A DNA stretch of 63,255 nt from Dehalococcoidia bacterium (GCA_009693045.1 SHXZ01000013.1:1-63255), one strand, 5' to 3'; shown: positions 19,149-29,068, numbered from the stretch's first letter. Program-made: numbers and translations. The notes: a model not told the origin generated them from the letters alone.

Positions 19149-20049
19149 GGTCGTCATCGCCCCGTTTGCACACCACCGTCACCCACTCCTCGTCGTGGAA
19201 CTCCGCGCGCAACGCCAACCCCGCGCCCTCCAGCGCCGCCACCACCTCGTCCCGCCGCTCCTCCAGCAGCCCGGAGCCAACCAGCACTCCGTCATTCGCC
19301 AGCACGGCACAAAGCTGGGGTGCCAAAGTGATAAGCAGCCGCGCCGAGAGGTTCGCCAGCACCAGGTCAAACGCGCCCAGGCCCGGCTGCGGCAGCGTCC
19401 CCCTCGTCACCTTCACGTCCATCGGGACGCCGTTGGCGCGGGTATTCGCCCTCGTTGCCCGCACCGCCGCCGCGTCAATGTCCAGCGCACGCACTTCGCC
19501 CGCCCCTAGCCTCGCTGCCACCACGCTCAGCACCCCTGAGCCGCACCCCACGTCCAGCACCCGCGCGCCGGGCTTCATCAGCCGCTCAAGCTCCGTCAAG
19601 CAACGCCGCGTCGTCGGATGATGGCCTGTGCCGAAGGCCAACCCGGGGTCCAGCCGCACCAGGACCTGCCCGGGCGCCGCCTCCACCTCGCTCCAGGGCG
19701 GCGCCAGCACCAACCCGTTGCCCACGCGCAAGACCGGGAAGTGCTCCTTCCAGCTCTCCTCCCACTCCTTCGGACTCACCACCCGCTCGTGCGCGGAAGG
19801 CACGGGACGGATGAGCGAGAGGACCCGCACTCCAAAATCAATCCGCTCGCGACGCCACGCCGCGCGGCGGTCGTTAGGGAAGTACGCCGTCACCATGACC
19901 GGCGCCGAGGGGTCCGGCTCCTCACCCTCGTCGGGGTTGAAGCCCCCCGACTGCTCCACCACCACGCTCTTGGCGTACCGGTGGAACAGCTCGCTCACCG
20001 GCTCCACCAGCTCCGGCGTCACGGTCACCTGGAGCTGCACCCAGTCCAT
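19141..20049 (-). CDS. prmA: Ribosomal protein L11 methyltransferase
   Basis: 302 residues. The N-terminal domain (MDWVQLQVTVTPELVEPVS) is followed by PGLAFGTGHHPTTRRCL, the SAM-binding VLDVGCGSGVLSVVAARLGA and the NLSARLLI motif. ATG 20049 has a GGAGAGG site just upstream; the longer upstream extension is not supported. It trimethylates L11, whose gene rplK is elsewhere in the window (38719-39147). It is in an apparent operon with rnd, and a 3' duplicate lies at 17755-17921. Confidence 0.92.
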   Translation of the reverse strand: MDWVQLQVTVTPELVEPVSELFHRYAKSVVVEQSGGFNPDEGEEPDPSAPVMVTAYFPNDRRAAWRRERIDFGVRVLSLIRPVPSAHERVVSPKEWEESWKEHFPVLRVGNGLVLAPPWSEVEAAPGQVLVRLDPGLAFGTGHHPTTRRCLTELERLMKPGARVLDVGCGSGVLSVVAARLGAGEVRALDIDAAAVRATRANTRANGVPMDVKVTRGTLPQPGLGAFDLVLANLSARLLITLAPQLCAVLANDGVLVGSGLLEERRDEVVAALEGAGLALRAEFHDEEWVTVVCKRGDDDHE

Positions 20050-20141
20050 TATCCTCTCCGATTGACGAACGCTATACGCTACCTGCAAATTTAGGGTTGT
20101 CATGGTAGAAAACCGCTGTGGTAAAAGGTTCTGGGAAGGGA

Positions 20142-20175
20142 GCGGGGAACCCTCTTCTCCAAGAGGGTTCCCCGC
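20142..20175 (-). terminator. Terminator after dnaJ
   Basis: A perfect 15-bp stem (starting GCGGGGAACCCTCTT) with a 4-nt loop lies between the dnaJ stop (20206) and prmA. No long T-run follows. It also resembles the family-B dispersed palindromes. Confidence 0.65.
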
Positions 20176-20205
20176 CGTAGCAACTGCTGGACACGGGCCC
20201 CGGAT

Positions 20206-21276
20206 CTAGTCCTTGGCTTCTTGGAGCGTCTTGCGCAGCTCTTGCAGCAGCTTCTTGGCCTTGGCGTCCAGCTTCTGGGGCGTCACCACCTTCACCGCGA
20301 TGAGCAGGTCGCCACGCTGCTTCCCGTTGACCTCCCGTATTCCTCCCCCGCGGACGCGGATCACGGTCCCAGGCTGGACGCCGGCAGGGACCTTGACTTT
20401 CTCGCTGCCGCCATCCAGCAACGGCACCGTCACCTCGTCACCCAGCGCTGCCTGAGGAAAGCTGAGAGACAACTCGTAGACCAGGTGGTTCCCGTCGCGC
20501 TTGAACAGCGAGTGGGGCTTGACCGTCAAGGTCAAGTACGCGTGGCCCGGCGGCCCGCCGTTCCACCCAGCGTCACCTTCCCCCGTGAGCCGCACCTGCG
20601 TCCCGTCCTCAACACCCGGCGGGATCTGTACCTTGAGTTCGCGTTGTCGCCGCTCTCTGCCCGTGCCCTTGCACTGCACACATGGCGTCTGAACGGTCTC
20701 CCCGTTCCCGCGGCACGTCGGACAGGCAGTAACCTGCACAAACTGGCCGAAGAAATTGGACTGCGTCCTGCGCACCTGCCCAGCGCCCTTGCACGTCTGG
20801 CATCGAGCAAACCCCGTCCCCGGCTCCGCCCGGGCCCCCTTGCAGCGCGTACACAGCTCAATGCGGGCGAACTCCAGGTCGCGCTCCGCCCCAAGCGCGG
20901 CCTCCTCAAACGTCAACGTCACGGCCTGGTGCAGGTCGCCGCCCCGTCGCTGCCCCCGGTCCTCGCGAGCGCCAAACCCGCCGAAAAACGCGTCAAAGAT
21001 ATCGCCCAGACCGCCCGCCGGATCAACCCCCTCAAACCCTCTCCGTCCCGCGTCCCCAACCGCCACGCGGCCAAAGCGGTCGTACATGCGCCGCTTCTCC
21101 AAGTCGCTCAGCGTCTGGTACGCCTCGCTCGCTTCCTTGAAGCGCTCCTCCGCCTCCGCGCTCTTGTTGCGGTCCGGGTGCCACTGCATCGCCAGCTTTC
21201 GGTACGCGCGGCGGATCTCATCCTCGTTCGCGCCCCTGCCGACGCCCAAGACCTCGTAAAAGTCCCGTCCGTTCAC
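20206..21276 (-). CDS. dnaJ: Chaperone DnaJ (type I)
   Basis: 356 residues. The J-domain has HPD (QWHPDRN). A G/F-rich region ([17 protein letters not shown]) is followed by four zinc-finger repeats: [24 protein letters not shown] and CVQCKGTG (the first lacks the final Gly). The C-terminal client-binding domains are typical. GTG 21276 is chosen because AAGG lies 7 nt upstream; the earlier GTG at 21282 is too close. It is downstream of hrcA-grpE on the same strand, with no dnaK between. Confidence 0.94.
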   Translation of the reverse strand: MNGRDFYEVLGVGRGANEDEIRRAYRKLAMQWHPDRNKSAEAEERFKEASEAYQTLSDLEKRRMYDRFGRVAVGDAGRRGFEGVDPAGGLGDIFDAFFGGFGAREDRGQRRGGDLHQAVTLTFEEAALGAERDLEFARIELCTRCKGARAEPGTGFARCQTCKGAGQVRRTQSNFFGQFVQVTACPTCRGNGETVQTPCVQCKGTGRERRQRELKVQIPPGVEDGTQVRLTGEGDAGWNGGPPGHAYLTLTVKPHSLFKRDGNHLVYELSLSFPQAALGDEVTVPLLDGGSEKVKVPAGVQPGTVIRVRGGGIREVNGKQRGDLLIAVKVVTPQKLDAKAKKLLQELRKTLQEAKD

Positions 21277-21402
21277 ACACACACCTTGCTCGAGCTGCTA
21301 TGGGCCAAGAGTACCGCACGATAGACAGTGTCCAGGATAGTATACCGCATGTCGGGGAGCGGAGACGGCAGAGGCGAAGCGGCGGCGAACGGAACAGCGA
21401 GC

Positions 21403-21954
21403 CTACGCACCAGGCTCCGCTTCCTTGCCTACCACCACCAACGCCGGACGCAGGACCGTTGTTTTGAGCATATACCCCTGCTGCAGAACGTGGAGCACCT
21501 TGCCCGCCTCGCCCGCCGCCTCCCGCACCGCCTGGTGTCGGGCTGGGTCAAACGACTTGCCCGCCTCGTCCATAGGAAGCACGTCAAGCGCTTCCAGAAT
21601 TACGAGGAACTTGCGGTACGTGAGCCAAATGCCGTCCACCCACGTGAAGTCCCGCAGCGGCTCCGCGACGGCGTTCAGCGCCCGCTCCAGGTCGTCCAGC
21701 ACCGGCAGCAGGCTGCCTACCACCGTCGCGACCGCTGCCATCTGCATGTCGGCGCGCTCCGCGTCAACCCGACGCCTGAGGTTCACGATGTCCGCCTCGG
21801 CACGCTGCCAGTTCGCCAGCAGCCGTTCCGACCGCGAACGGAGTGTCTCAACCTCGGTGCGGAGCTGCGCGAGTTCGCCGGCCTGCCGCTCCACGCCCGC
21901 AGAGGGGGCGCTCGGCGCTGCCTGCTCGGCCTCTGGGCGCTGCGGATCGCTCAT
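21403..21954 (-). CDS. grpE: Nucleotide exchange factor GrpE
   Basis: 183 residues. A long N-terminal coiled coil (LAQLRTEVETLRSRSERLLA) precedes the head domain ending HVLQQGYMLKTTVLRPALVVV, the family signature. Its ATG overlaps the hrcA stop by one base (TGATG), indicating translational coupling. It releases ADP from DnaK, whose gene is not in this window. Confidence 0.95.
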   Translation of the reverse strand: MSDPQRPEAEQAAPSAPSAGVERQAGELAQLRTEVETLRSRSERLLANWQRAEADIVNLRRRVDAERADMQMAAVATVVGSLLPVLDDLERALNAVAEPLRDFTWVDGIWLTYRKFLVILEALDVLPMDEAGKSFDPARHQAVREAAGEAGKVLHVLQQGYMLKTTVLRPALVVVGKEAEPGA

Positions 21955-22997
21955 CAGCCCTGATTGGCGCGCCCGTTGACTTGCTCAAGGAGCTCACTGA
22001 GAAGCTGCGAGAAGTAGCGCACGCTCGCCGCCGCGCGTTCGTAGTTCAACCGCGTGGGCCCAACGATGCCCAGCGTGCCCATAGCCTCTCCCGGCAGGCC
22101 GTAGCGGCCCAGCACGACGCTGAAGGGCTTGAGTGCCTCATCGTCGTTCTCCCCGCCAATAAGCACCCGCGGCTCGTCTCCGACAGGCGCCTGGGAGGCC
22201 ATCAGCTCCTGCATCCGCTTTGATTCCAGCAGCCCGGCGAGCTTGGCGATACGAGGATGCCCCGCAAGCTCCGGTTGCTCCAGCAACAGCGGCAGGCCCT
22301 CCACCGAGCCCTGGCTCAGCGCAAGCTCCTCCTCACGCATCAACCCCGCCACCTGCTCCATCACCTGGATCTCCAGCGGCGACATCTCGGCAGACCTCGC
22401 CCTCATCTCCTGCCACGTCATCCCGGAGTACAGCGCTGAAAACCTGTTGCTGGCGTGTTGCAATTCTTCGCGGCTCACAGGCTGGGCCAACGGCACCAGC
22501 TCCTTGCGGATCCGGGTCTGCTTAAGGACCAGCACCAGCAGCGACAGCAAGTCCTGCAAGTACACCAACTCCAGGTGCTGCAGACGGGGCTCCGGCGCGC
22601 GCGGGAAGGTGATGATCGCCACGTTCTGGACTAACCCCGCCATCAGCGACGACGCCAGTTCAACCCAGGTATCCAGGTCTCGGTCCGCCGCCCGCAACTG
22701 CTGGAGCACTCGCAGCTTCACCTCTTCCGGCAGGTCCTCCGACACGGCGAGGAACTCCACGTAGTACCGGTACCCCTTGTCAGACGGCATTCCGCCCGCC
22801 GAAACGTGCGGCCGACGGATGTACCCCTCCGTCTCAAGCTCCGCCATGTCGTTTCGGACCGTCGCGGGGCTAAACCGTAGGTGGTGCTTGCGCGTCACGA
22901 TCTCCGAGCTGACCGGCACGGCGGAGCTAATATACTCGCCGACCACAATCTTCAGAATCTGCCGCCTGCGTTCGGTCAAGCCTTCTCGTGTCACCAT
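21954..22997 (-). CDS. hrcA: Heat-inducible transcription repressor HrcA
   Basis: 347 residues. The winged-helix N-terminus (LTERRRQILKIVVGEYISS, VPVSSEIV, SPATVRNDMAELE) is typical, as are GYRYYVEFL and the C-terminal GPTRLNYERAAASVRYFSQLL. ATG 22997, about 10 nt after GGGGGAG, is preferred over ATG 23015. It binds CIRCE and represses groESL, where a CIRCE is visible. None is evident upstream of hrcA itself. Confidence 0.95.
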   Translation of the reverse strand: MVTREGLTERRRQILKIVVGEYISSAVPVSSEIVTRKHHLRFSPATVRNDMAELETEGYIRRPHVSAGGMPSDKGYRYYVEFLAVSEDLPEEVKLRVLQQLRAADRDLDTWVELASSLMAGLVQNVAIITFPRAPEPRLQHLELVYLQDLLSLLVLVLKQTRIRKELVPLAQPVSREELQHASNRFSALYSGMTWQEMRARSAEMSPLEIQVMEQVAGLMREEELALSQGSVEGLPLLLEQPELAGHPRIAKLAGLLESKRMQELMASQAPVGDEPRVLIGGENDDEALKPFSVVLGRYGLPGEAMGTLGIVGPTRLNYERAAASVRYFSQLLSELLEQVNGRANQG

Positions 22998-23045
22998 GTT
23001 ACACCGCTCCCCCATGGACGAATCGGCAAGCAGAGGTTTCCTACA

Positions 23046-23074
23046 ATCTAAGGTTCATTAAGAAACACTGTCAA
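23046..23074 (-). promoter_or_regulatory. Probable hrcA-grpE-dnaJ promoter
   Basis: On the minus strand TTGACA (23074-23069) is followed after 17 bp by a weak -10, TTAGAT (23051-23046). No CIRCE-like dyad overlaps it. Confidence 0.4.
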
Positions 23075-23239
23075 GACCGCCCCCTCCAAGGTTGTCTTGC
23101 ATTGCGGTTGAAAACACTAAACAACATGCTATCCTCGCGCTCTTTCCCATCGCCATCGAATGAAGAGGGGATAGGGGTGAGGTTGGCGACGTCAGGCGGG
23201 GCGTCCCTCCGGTCATCAACGCGAACGTAAGAGAATCCC

Positions 23240-23266
23240 GTAGGGGCGGCTCTTGAGCCGCCTTCA
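23240..23266. repeat. Dispersed palindrome, family A copy
   Basis: GTAGGGGCGGCTC faces GAGCCGCC in the gap between hrcA and the collagen-like gene. A family-B-like fragment (GAGGGGATAGGGGTGAGG) lies at about 23165. Confidence 0.65.
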
Positions 23267-23351
23267 CAAGGTGGGAAGCATCGAGAGAAAAGCGAGGGGG
23301 GAGCGCCCACCGTGAGCGCCCCCCCCTGTGTCCGATGTCTGGAACCCAGCC

Positions 23352-24590
23352 TTAGGTCTTTTTCCTTCTCAGCATCACCACACCGCCGACAGTCAAGACC
23401 GCCGCAACGATGGCGATGATGAGCGCCACCACCGCGATGCCGCTCGCGGCATCCTGGCCGGCAGCGCCAGCCACGCCGGGGGCGCCGGCTTTGCCGGCAG
23501 CACCAGCGACGCCAGCAGAACCAGCCAGGCCAGCCACGCCAGCCGCGCCGCGGTCGCCCTGGGAGCCTTCAAAACCCTGCAGACCCCGCGGGCCTTGCGT
23601 GCCCTGCGGGCCCTGCAGGCCGGCCGTACCAGCCGGACCCGCGCCGGCACCAGCCAGCCTATAGGTAGCCGACGCGCTTAGCGTGCCGGCCGTGGCCGTC
23701 ACGGTGTACGTGCCGGAACCGCTTGTCGGCAGTACCGCAACATCGCCAAAGGAGCCGTCACCTGCGACTGTGATAGCCCCAGCCGTCGCAGCGGTCCCAA
23801 CCGTCGGGATGTCGCCGCAGGTCGTGGATTTGGTGGCATCCGCCGGGTCATGCGCGTTGATCGCAAACCCGCCGGTCAACAGGCTCGCCAGTGTGCGAGT
23901 CACCGTCGTCGTGGACGCGCCAGCCTTGATGCTCGTCAGGGAATCCACCACCCCGCCCAGCGTAGCGCACGGGCCGGTGTGGATATGGACCGCTTGGTCG
24001 GCGCCCTGGACGGGCGTGACCGAGACAACCACCTGGGTGTTCGCACCCACCGCGGTAAGCGTTGCCACGCCGGTCTGCTTGAGCGTGTTTCGGCCCTCCA
24101 CAAGGGGAACCGTGACGGATGTAGCCGCAACCGTCACCGTGACGGTCCCGCCCGACACGAACCGCGCTCCCGTGATGCCGACCACGCCCGTGCCTACAGC
24201 CGGCGAAAGCGTGATGCCCGGCGCGCCGGCAGGCGTCGAGAGCGCCGCCAGGTCCAGGTTCGTTACCGCAAACCCTGTAAATGCCGTGGTCTGGTTGGCA
24301 GTCGCAATCCCGACCTTGAACGTGACTGTCTTGCCAGTGAACGCGCCAGCGGTCGTTTCCTGCACCTGCAGGACATAGCTACCGCCCGCCGTTGTCGTTG
24401 CCGTACCCACCTGGTTGCCGTCCACGAGGGCGGCAACGGCGGTGCCTGCCGGCACCACGCTTCCGTCGAGCCTGGCCGTCCCAAAGAACCGATGCGGGCT
24501 GGGAGTGGCCTGGGCAAAGACGGCAGCTGGCACCAACGCCAAGGAGAGCGCCAGCACGGTGGCTAGCAGAACTCTCAGCTTTTTAGCCAT
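23352..24590 (-). CDS. Secreted protein with CHRD-like, collagen-like and C-terminal anchor segments
   Basis: 412 residues. ATG 24590 follows a perfect AAGGAGG by 4 nt. Order: signal peptide (cleavage near AVFAQA); an 80-residue domain beginning SPHRFFGTARLDGSVVPAG, also present in the gene at 62731; Ig-like repeats; a CHRD-like region with HIHTGPCATLGG and GGFAINAH; a short Gly-X-Y stretch (GPQGTQGPRGLQGFEGSQG) turning into Ala/Gly-rich repeats; then a transmembrane helix and RRKKT. It is probably anchored at the cell surface with a rod-like stalk. Its function is unknown. Confidence 0.8.
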   Translation of the reverse strand: MAKKLRVLLATVLALSLALVPAAVFAQATPSPHRFFGTARLDGSVVPAGTAVAALVDGNQVGTATTTAGGSYVLQVQETTAGAFTGKTVTFKVGIATANQTTAFTGFAVTNLDLAALSTPAGAPGITLSPAVGTGVVGITGARFVSGGTVTVTVAATSVTVPLVEGRNTLKQTGVATLTAVGANTQVVVSVTPVQGADQAVHIHTGPCATLGGVVDSLTSIKAGASTTTVTRTLASLLTGGFAINAHDPADATKSTTCGDIPTVGTAATAGAITVAGDGSFGDVAVLPTSGSGTYTVTATAGTLSASATYRLAGAGAGPAGTAGLQGPQGTQGPRGLQGFEGSQGDRGAAGVAGLAGSAGVAGAAGKAGAPGVAGAAGQDAASGIAVVALIIAIVAAVLTVGGVVMLRRKKT

Positions 24591-24630
24591 GCAACCTCCT
24601 TGCAGAGTCACGTTGAAACGTTAGGGGTTA

Positions 24631-24656
24631 GGAGGGGGGCCGTCTGGCCCCCCTCC
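24631..24656 (-). terminator. Terminator after TIG-repeat surface protein
   Basis: An 11-bp perfect stem (GGAGGGGGGCC with its complement) and a 4-nt loop, 8 nt after the stop at 24664, separating the two surface-protein genes. Confidence 0.75.
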
Positions 24657-24663
24657 ACTTGGT

Positions 24664-27507
24664 TTAGCGCCAGCCGAAGATGTTGGTCCCTGCCACAAGG
24701 TTCTGCGTGAAGGTACTCGTGGTCAGCGCCGACGCTGAGGTCACCACGATCACCACCGCATCGCCCGCCGCCAGCACCGTCAGATCACTGACGGACGCAG
24801 GCGCGCTCGGTTGGTACAGCTTCCACTTCTGGGTGACGTTGTCATACGCCCAGGCCCGCTGGAGGGTGGTCAGAGCTGCCAGCTGCGTGGCCACGTTGAC
24901 CACCGCAGCCGAGAGCGTGATGTTTTGCGAGGCGCTTACACCGGTGATGGCTGGGCCAACCGTAGCGCTGACCCCGGCCGTGCCGGTGTTCTGCGCCGGC
25001 ACCAGTACAATAGTGGTGAATCCGCCGTCGGCTCCCGTGTTCAGGGCCGACGCGGGCAGCACGCCAAGCCCGCCAACCGAGAGGACGGTCACCGGCGTGA
25101 AGGCCTGGAACCCGATCCCGACGATCGTTATGTTAGAACCGATCGCCACAGTGGTCGGCGAAACCGTGATCGACGCCGACGGGAGCGTGTGGGTCACCGC
25201 GTTGCTGTTGGTCGGAGCCGGACTGGCCGTGGACGTGTTGTCCACCGCCGTAATGGTATTTATGCTGTTGATCGCCGCGTTCGTCGGCACCGTCAGGTTG
25301 GTCGTGAAGGCGCCGCTGGCGTTAACCTGCGCGGTCGCCGTGCCGATGGTCGCGCCAGACGCGACCGGCCCGGGGAGCGAAGTGCCGGTAACGTAGTTGA
25401 CCGTCACGGATCCGGTCCCGCCAGCCCCACCCGTCCGGGCGTAGCCGGTGCCGCTAACCGTAACAATCGAGTCCCGCCGTCCGGAAGCCGAGCTGACCGT
25501 GATGACCCGCTCCGGCACAATCAAATTCGTGGAGCCGGTCAAGCCCGCCGCATCGGTAACCGTGACTTGGTACGTCCCGGGCGCCTGGTTCGCCGGGACG
25601 TTAAAGATCTGAGCAGGCAGGCTTCCTGCACTGTCCGTGCAGATCGCCGACGTGCTCCATGCGTTGCCACCAATGGTGATACCGCCCGCAGCGATAAACC
25701 CGGCGTCGCCGGTGTTGCAGGTCCCGCTGCTGTTGGTGTCTGAGTACGCCGTCAAGTTGCTAGACGTAACCGTGACCGGCGTGCCAGGGACCCCAGAGGT
25801 CGGCGACACGGCGATCGGTGAGCCCTGGATGGTGAACGTCGTCGAAGCGGTCGCCGTCACGCTGCCACCCACGAACACGCGGATGGTAGAAGAGCCGGCG
25901 GGCGCCACGGGGATCGTGCACACTGCGGTAGTGGGAAGCGTGCCGGTGGCCGAAACAGCAATCGCCGTTGCCGGCCCGCAGGCAGTGCCCGCAATCGTGA
26001 TGCCTTCGTTCGCGAGGACATCAACGTCCGCGCCGTCAATGACCGCGGCCGCGGTGAAGTCCTCACCGGTGATCGTAATGGCCGTGCCAACTGCACCGGC
26101 GGTCTGACTCGGGGTAATTCGCGCGGAGACCGTGAAGGTGGCGGCCGGGGTGTTTATACCCACGAGGCCGGAGTTGTCCCTCACCTTAATGGAGGCGTTC
26201 GAGCCGGCGGACAGCGCCGGAACGCTCGCGGTCCAGGTCAGCGTCGCCTTCCCATCGGTCCCAACCGCCTGGGATGCGAACTCAACCTCACCGCCGTTGC
26301 GAACGTTGTCGGAGGCCGTTCCGCCACCGGCACCGTTGTCGTTAAATACTGTCGCCGTGCTGCCGGAAACCAAACCCGAAGCTGTGGAGGTCACGGCCGT
26401 GCCGCGCACGCCGGAGGTCGGGCTGTGGGTCAGGGTCCTGAGGTAGTTAACACGAGCGGAGTTATTTTGCTGCGCAATGGCGCTGCTCACAACAACCGAG
26501 CCCGCCGACCCCGACGAGGACCCTGCGGAACCCGTAGGCCCGCCGGTCTGGGTGTTCACGAGGCCAGCCAGCTGGCTAATCGTGATGGTCACGATGTTGG
26601 CCGTGCCCGCTGCGGCTGCGGCCGCGATGGGCGTCACCGCAACGTTAGCAGGGGTGAAGCCTGGAATCTGGAGCGTAATCGTGCGGGTGGTCGGAGTGCC
26701 GCCAAGAGTGATGCTGGAGGCAACCACCGGGTCGCTGTTCAGCGGCACCGCCGCCTGGCCGGTCCAGCCGACCGTGATCAGCGACTTGGAGATGGAGGTC
26801 GGCAGCGTCGTCCCCGTCGGCGGGATAATCGCCACCGTGTCAACGCCGGCCGTCGTGGCCGCGCTCACCGTGAAGGCGACCACGTACTGCGCGGGAGAAC
26901 TAACGTTGAGCGGGGTAGGCGTGAACGTCACGCCCGTGAAGACAATGTCCGTGCTCACCACGGCGGCAGCGCCAGCCGCAGTGGAGGGGCTGGTTTGCAC
27001 CGAGACCGTGTCGGCGGCGCCGTCAACCAGCGGGTTGATGATGCCGGCCGCCGTGCTGAAGGTAATGGCGGTGAAGGCACCGGCCGTGGGAGCGAAGCCC
27101 GAGGTGCCGATCGTGATGACCAGCGTCGTCGAGGTTACCGCGACGGACGTGCCGGCGACGGGGGCGGCCAGCGCGGTCGTCGCCGTGGCCGCCGTCCCAG
27201 CAGTCCCCATGGTCAGCGCCGCCAAGGCGCTGGCAGCCGTCGGAGCGGTTACGTCGCCGCGGCCGGCCAAGCTGATGTTGGCAAACGTCAGGGTAATCGT
27301 CGAACCGGCAGGCAACGCGAGCGAGTCGGTGAAGGTCACCGCGTAGCCCGAGTTGGCCCCCAGCACCAAGCTGGTTGGGGTTACCACCAACGTCGTTGCT
27401 GCGGCCTCAGCCGCACGTGGGCGCAACCCCACAAATGGCACTAAGGTGCTCACCAAGAGCGCCAGTGCCAGCACCCACGAGAGAGTCCTGGTTCCGAGCT
27501 TAGCCAT
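24664..27507 (-). CDS. Large secreted IPT/TIG-repeat surface protein
   Basis: 947 residues with a signal peptide (to about AEAAA, residue 37). Many Ig-like/TIG beta modules follow, recognisable by repeated phrases such as ITVSPTTVAIGSNITIVGIG, SPTSGVPGTPVTVTSSNLTA and ITPSQTAGAVGTAITITGED. Composition is Thr/Ala/Gly/Val-rich with few Lys or Cys. The last 80 residues (LQRAWAYDNVTQKWKLYQPS, ending GTNIFGWR) form a distinct C-terminal module. AAAGGAGG precedes the ATG, implying high expression. An S-layer or envelope matrix protein is the best inference. Confidence 0.78.
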   Translation of the reverse strand: MAKLGTRTLSWVLALALLVSTLVPFVGLRPRAAEAAATTLVVTPTSLVLGANSGYAVTFTDSLALPAGSTITLTFANISLAGRGDVTAPTAASALAALTMGTAGTAATATTALAAPVAGTSVAVTSTTLVITIGTSGFAPTAGAFTAITFSTAAGIINPLVDGAADTVSVQTSPSTAAGAAAVVSTDIVFTGVTFTPTPLNVSSPAQYVVAFTVSAATTAGVDTVAIIPPTGTTLPTSISKSLITVGWTGQAAVPLNSDPVVASSITLGGTPTTRTITLQIPGFTPANVAVTPIAAAAAAGTANIVTITISQLAGLVNTQTGGPTGSAGSSSGSAGSVVVSSAIAQQNNSARVNYLRTLTHSPTSGVRGTAVTSTASGLVSGSTATVFNDNGAGGGTASDNVRNGGEVEFASQAVGTDGKATLTWTASVPALSAGSNASIKVRDNSGLVGINTPAATFTVSARITPSQTAGAVGTAITITGEDFTAAAVIDGADVDVLANEGITIAGTACGPATAIAVSATGTLPTTAVCTIPVAPAGSSTIRVFVGGSVTATASTTFTIQGSPIAVSPTSGVPGTPVTVTSSNLTAYSDTNSSGTCNTGDAGFIAAGGITIGGNAWSTSAICTDSAGSLPAQIFNVPANQAPGTYQVTVTDAAGLTGSTNLIVPERVITVSSASGRRDSIVTVSGTGYARTGGAGGTGSVTVNYVTGTSLPGPVASGATIGTATAQVNASGAFTTNLTVPTNAAINSINTITAVDNTSTASPAPTNSNAVTHTLPSASITVSPTTVAIGSNITIVGIGFQAFTPVTVLSVGGLGVLPASALNTGADGGFTTIVLVPAQNTGTAGVSATVGPAITGVSASQNITLSAAVVNVATQLAALTTLQRAWAYDNVTQKWKLYQPSAPASVSDLTVLAAGDAVVIVVTSASALTTSTFTQNLVAGTNIFGWR

Positions 27508-28192
27508 CTAGCCTCCTTTGCCTCTCCATTTGGATGGTCGTGTCCTCGTTGATCGCTCTGCTGCCCCGTCCGCCGCACCTGCCCCGTTCATTTCGCTCGG
27601 AGCAAGCTCTTAAGGGTTGACCAGCCCTCGCTTTTATCGGTCTGGCCTGCAATCCAGCGGTTGGGACAGCGGATTCCCTGGCTTGGGTCAATGCGCCGGT
27701 GTTAACTGCTATCCGCCACCACCACACCCCGCATTTCCATCATGCGCTCACCCCCCTTCGTTATTGATCCGAAGGCCTATCGGGGCCATCGGAACCACGG
27801 GCAACGCAAGAGTAGGCCTCTCGCCGTGCCACTGACATATATAACGCGCCCCCCGGTGCAAAGGTTCCATCCTCGGCCTCATCGTCCCGTCCTTTTGTGA
27901 AAGCGGCTCTGGAGCCGCCCGCGGAGGACCCGCCTACTGGACCCTTAGGCATGCACGGGCAAGCCGTCAGCACACTAAAGGGGCAAAGGTCAACCCTTTG
28001 CCCCCTCAAGCTAGTGTCAAATGTTAGACGAAACTCGAAACTATGTCAAGAGGAATCAGGCCGCTTTTGCCCCGAGTTTCGCCATTTCCGCACAGCACCT
28101 CGCGTCGTCCTTTCAAACACCGCGCAATCCCGGCAACACAGCACTCCAGACGCCAGGGTGAACGTATCGGGCCTCGCGCTCACCGCCTCCCC
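27508..28192. other. Long leader/intergenic region
   Basis: About 685 bp between the surface protein and the hydrolase gene. No gene is supported. It includes a hydrolase terminator (27980-28004), a short GCGGCTCTGGAGCCGC palindrome near 27903, and a G/C-rich stretch (27700-27960) that could form a structured 5' leader of the surface-protein mRNA. No known riboswitch was recognised. Confidence 0.45.
27980..28004 (-). terminator. Terminator after alpha/beta hydrolase
   Basis: A 10-bp perfect stem GGGGCAAAGG/CCTTTGCCCC with a 5-nt loop. On the minus strand it is followed by TTTAGTG. It lies about 190 nt after the hydrolase stop. Confidence 0.6.
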
Positions 28193-29068
28193 CTACTCGT
28201 ACCCGAACCACTGCTCCACCGCGCTGAACAGCCGCATCCGAGGCTTCTGGATGATCAAGAAGTGTCCCGCGTCCGATACCACCACCAGCGCTTTGTCCGT
28301 CGTGCTCAGCCGCGCGAAGAAGCTCGCCACGTTCTCCGGCTGGTACCCCGCGTCCCGCGCCCCGTAGATCAGCATCGTCGGCGTCGTAATCTCCTCCGCA
28401 ACCGGCCGAAGCGCCTGCCCTCCGTCCGCGACCTGCCGCCGCACCCCGTTCGGCGACTTCACCTCCCACCGCAGCACCGACTGGATGAACGCCTCCTGCG
28501 CCTCCGGGATCACGGCGTCCTGCTCCACCCGTGCCACCACGCTTTCCCGCGTGCTCACCACCCACGGCTCCACCGGCGCGGTCGGGTTGGGCTGTCCCGC
28601 GCCGCCCGCGAACATCACCAGCCGTCGTACCCGTTGCGGGTTCCGCATCGCGTAAAGCGCCGTCGTGGACCCGCCCCACGACCACCCAAACAGGTCAACC
28701 GACTCCGCGCCGCGCAGGCCGCAGATCGCGTCCACCACCGCGCCGATGTCCCGCACCGCCGACTCCGTCGTCACGCTAAACCCGTCCTGCGGCTTCTCCG
28801 ACCGCCCGTACCCGCGCACGTCGAACGTGAACACGTCCAGACCGCGCGCCGCCAGGTAGTCCATCAGCGAGGCGTCCTTGGCGGGCGTCTGGATGTCGTA
28901 GTCGGTCTGCCCGCCGAACGTCGCGCCGTGCACCAGCAACGCCACCTTCGTCGCCGATGCGCCGCGCTGCCCCGGCTCGGCCCGCTTCTCCCACACCGAG
29001 AGCTTGTAGCCGTCGCTCGTCACCGAGTGCGCCGTGCCCACGATTCGCCCTGCCACACTCGTCGTCAT
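28193..29068 (-). CDS. Alpha/beta hydrolase
   Basis: 291 residues. Oxyanion-type VHGATFGG, VRGYGRSEKP, nucleophile elbow GWSWGGSTT, acid in YGARDAGY and His in DAGHF complete the catalytic triad. The start is ATG 29068 with GAGGAGGAG upstream. The substrate is unknown. It resembles esterase/haloperoxidase-type hydrolases and has no signal peptide. It shares the minus strand with alaS (gap about 95 nt). Confidence 0.83.
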   Translation of the reverse strand: MTTSVAGRIVGTAHSVTSDGYKLSVWEKRAEPGQRGASATKVALLVHGATFGGQTDYDIQTPAKDASLMDYLAARGLDVFTFDVRGYGRSEKPQDGFSVTTESAVRDIGAVVDAICGLRGAESVDLFGWSWGGSTTALYAMRNPQRVRRLVMFAGGAGQPNPTAPVEPWVVSTRESVVARVEQDAVIPEAQEAFIQSVLRWEVKSPNGVRRQVADGGQALRPVAEEITTPTMLIYGARDAGYQPENVASFFARLSTTDKALVVVSDAGHFLIIQKPRMRLFSAVEQWFGYE

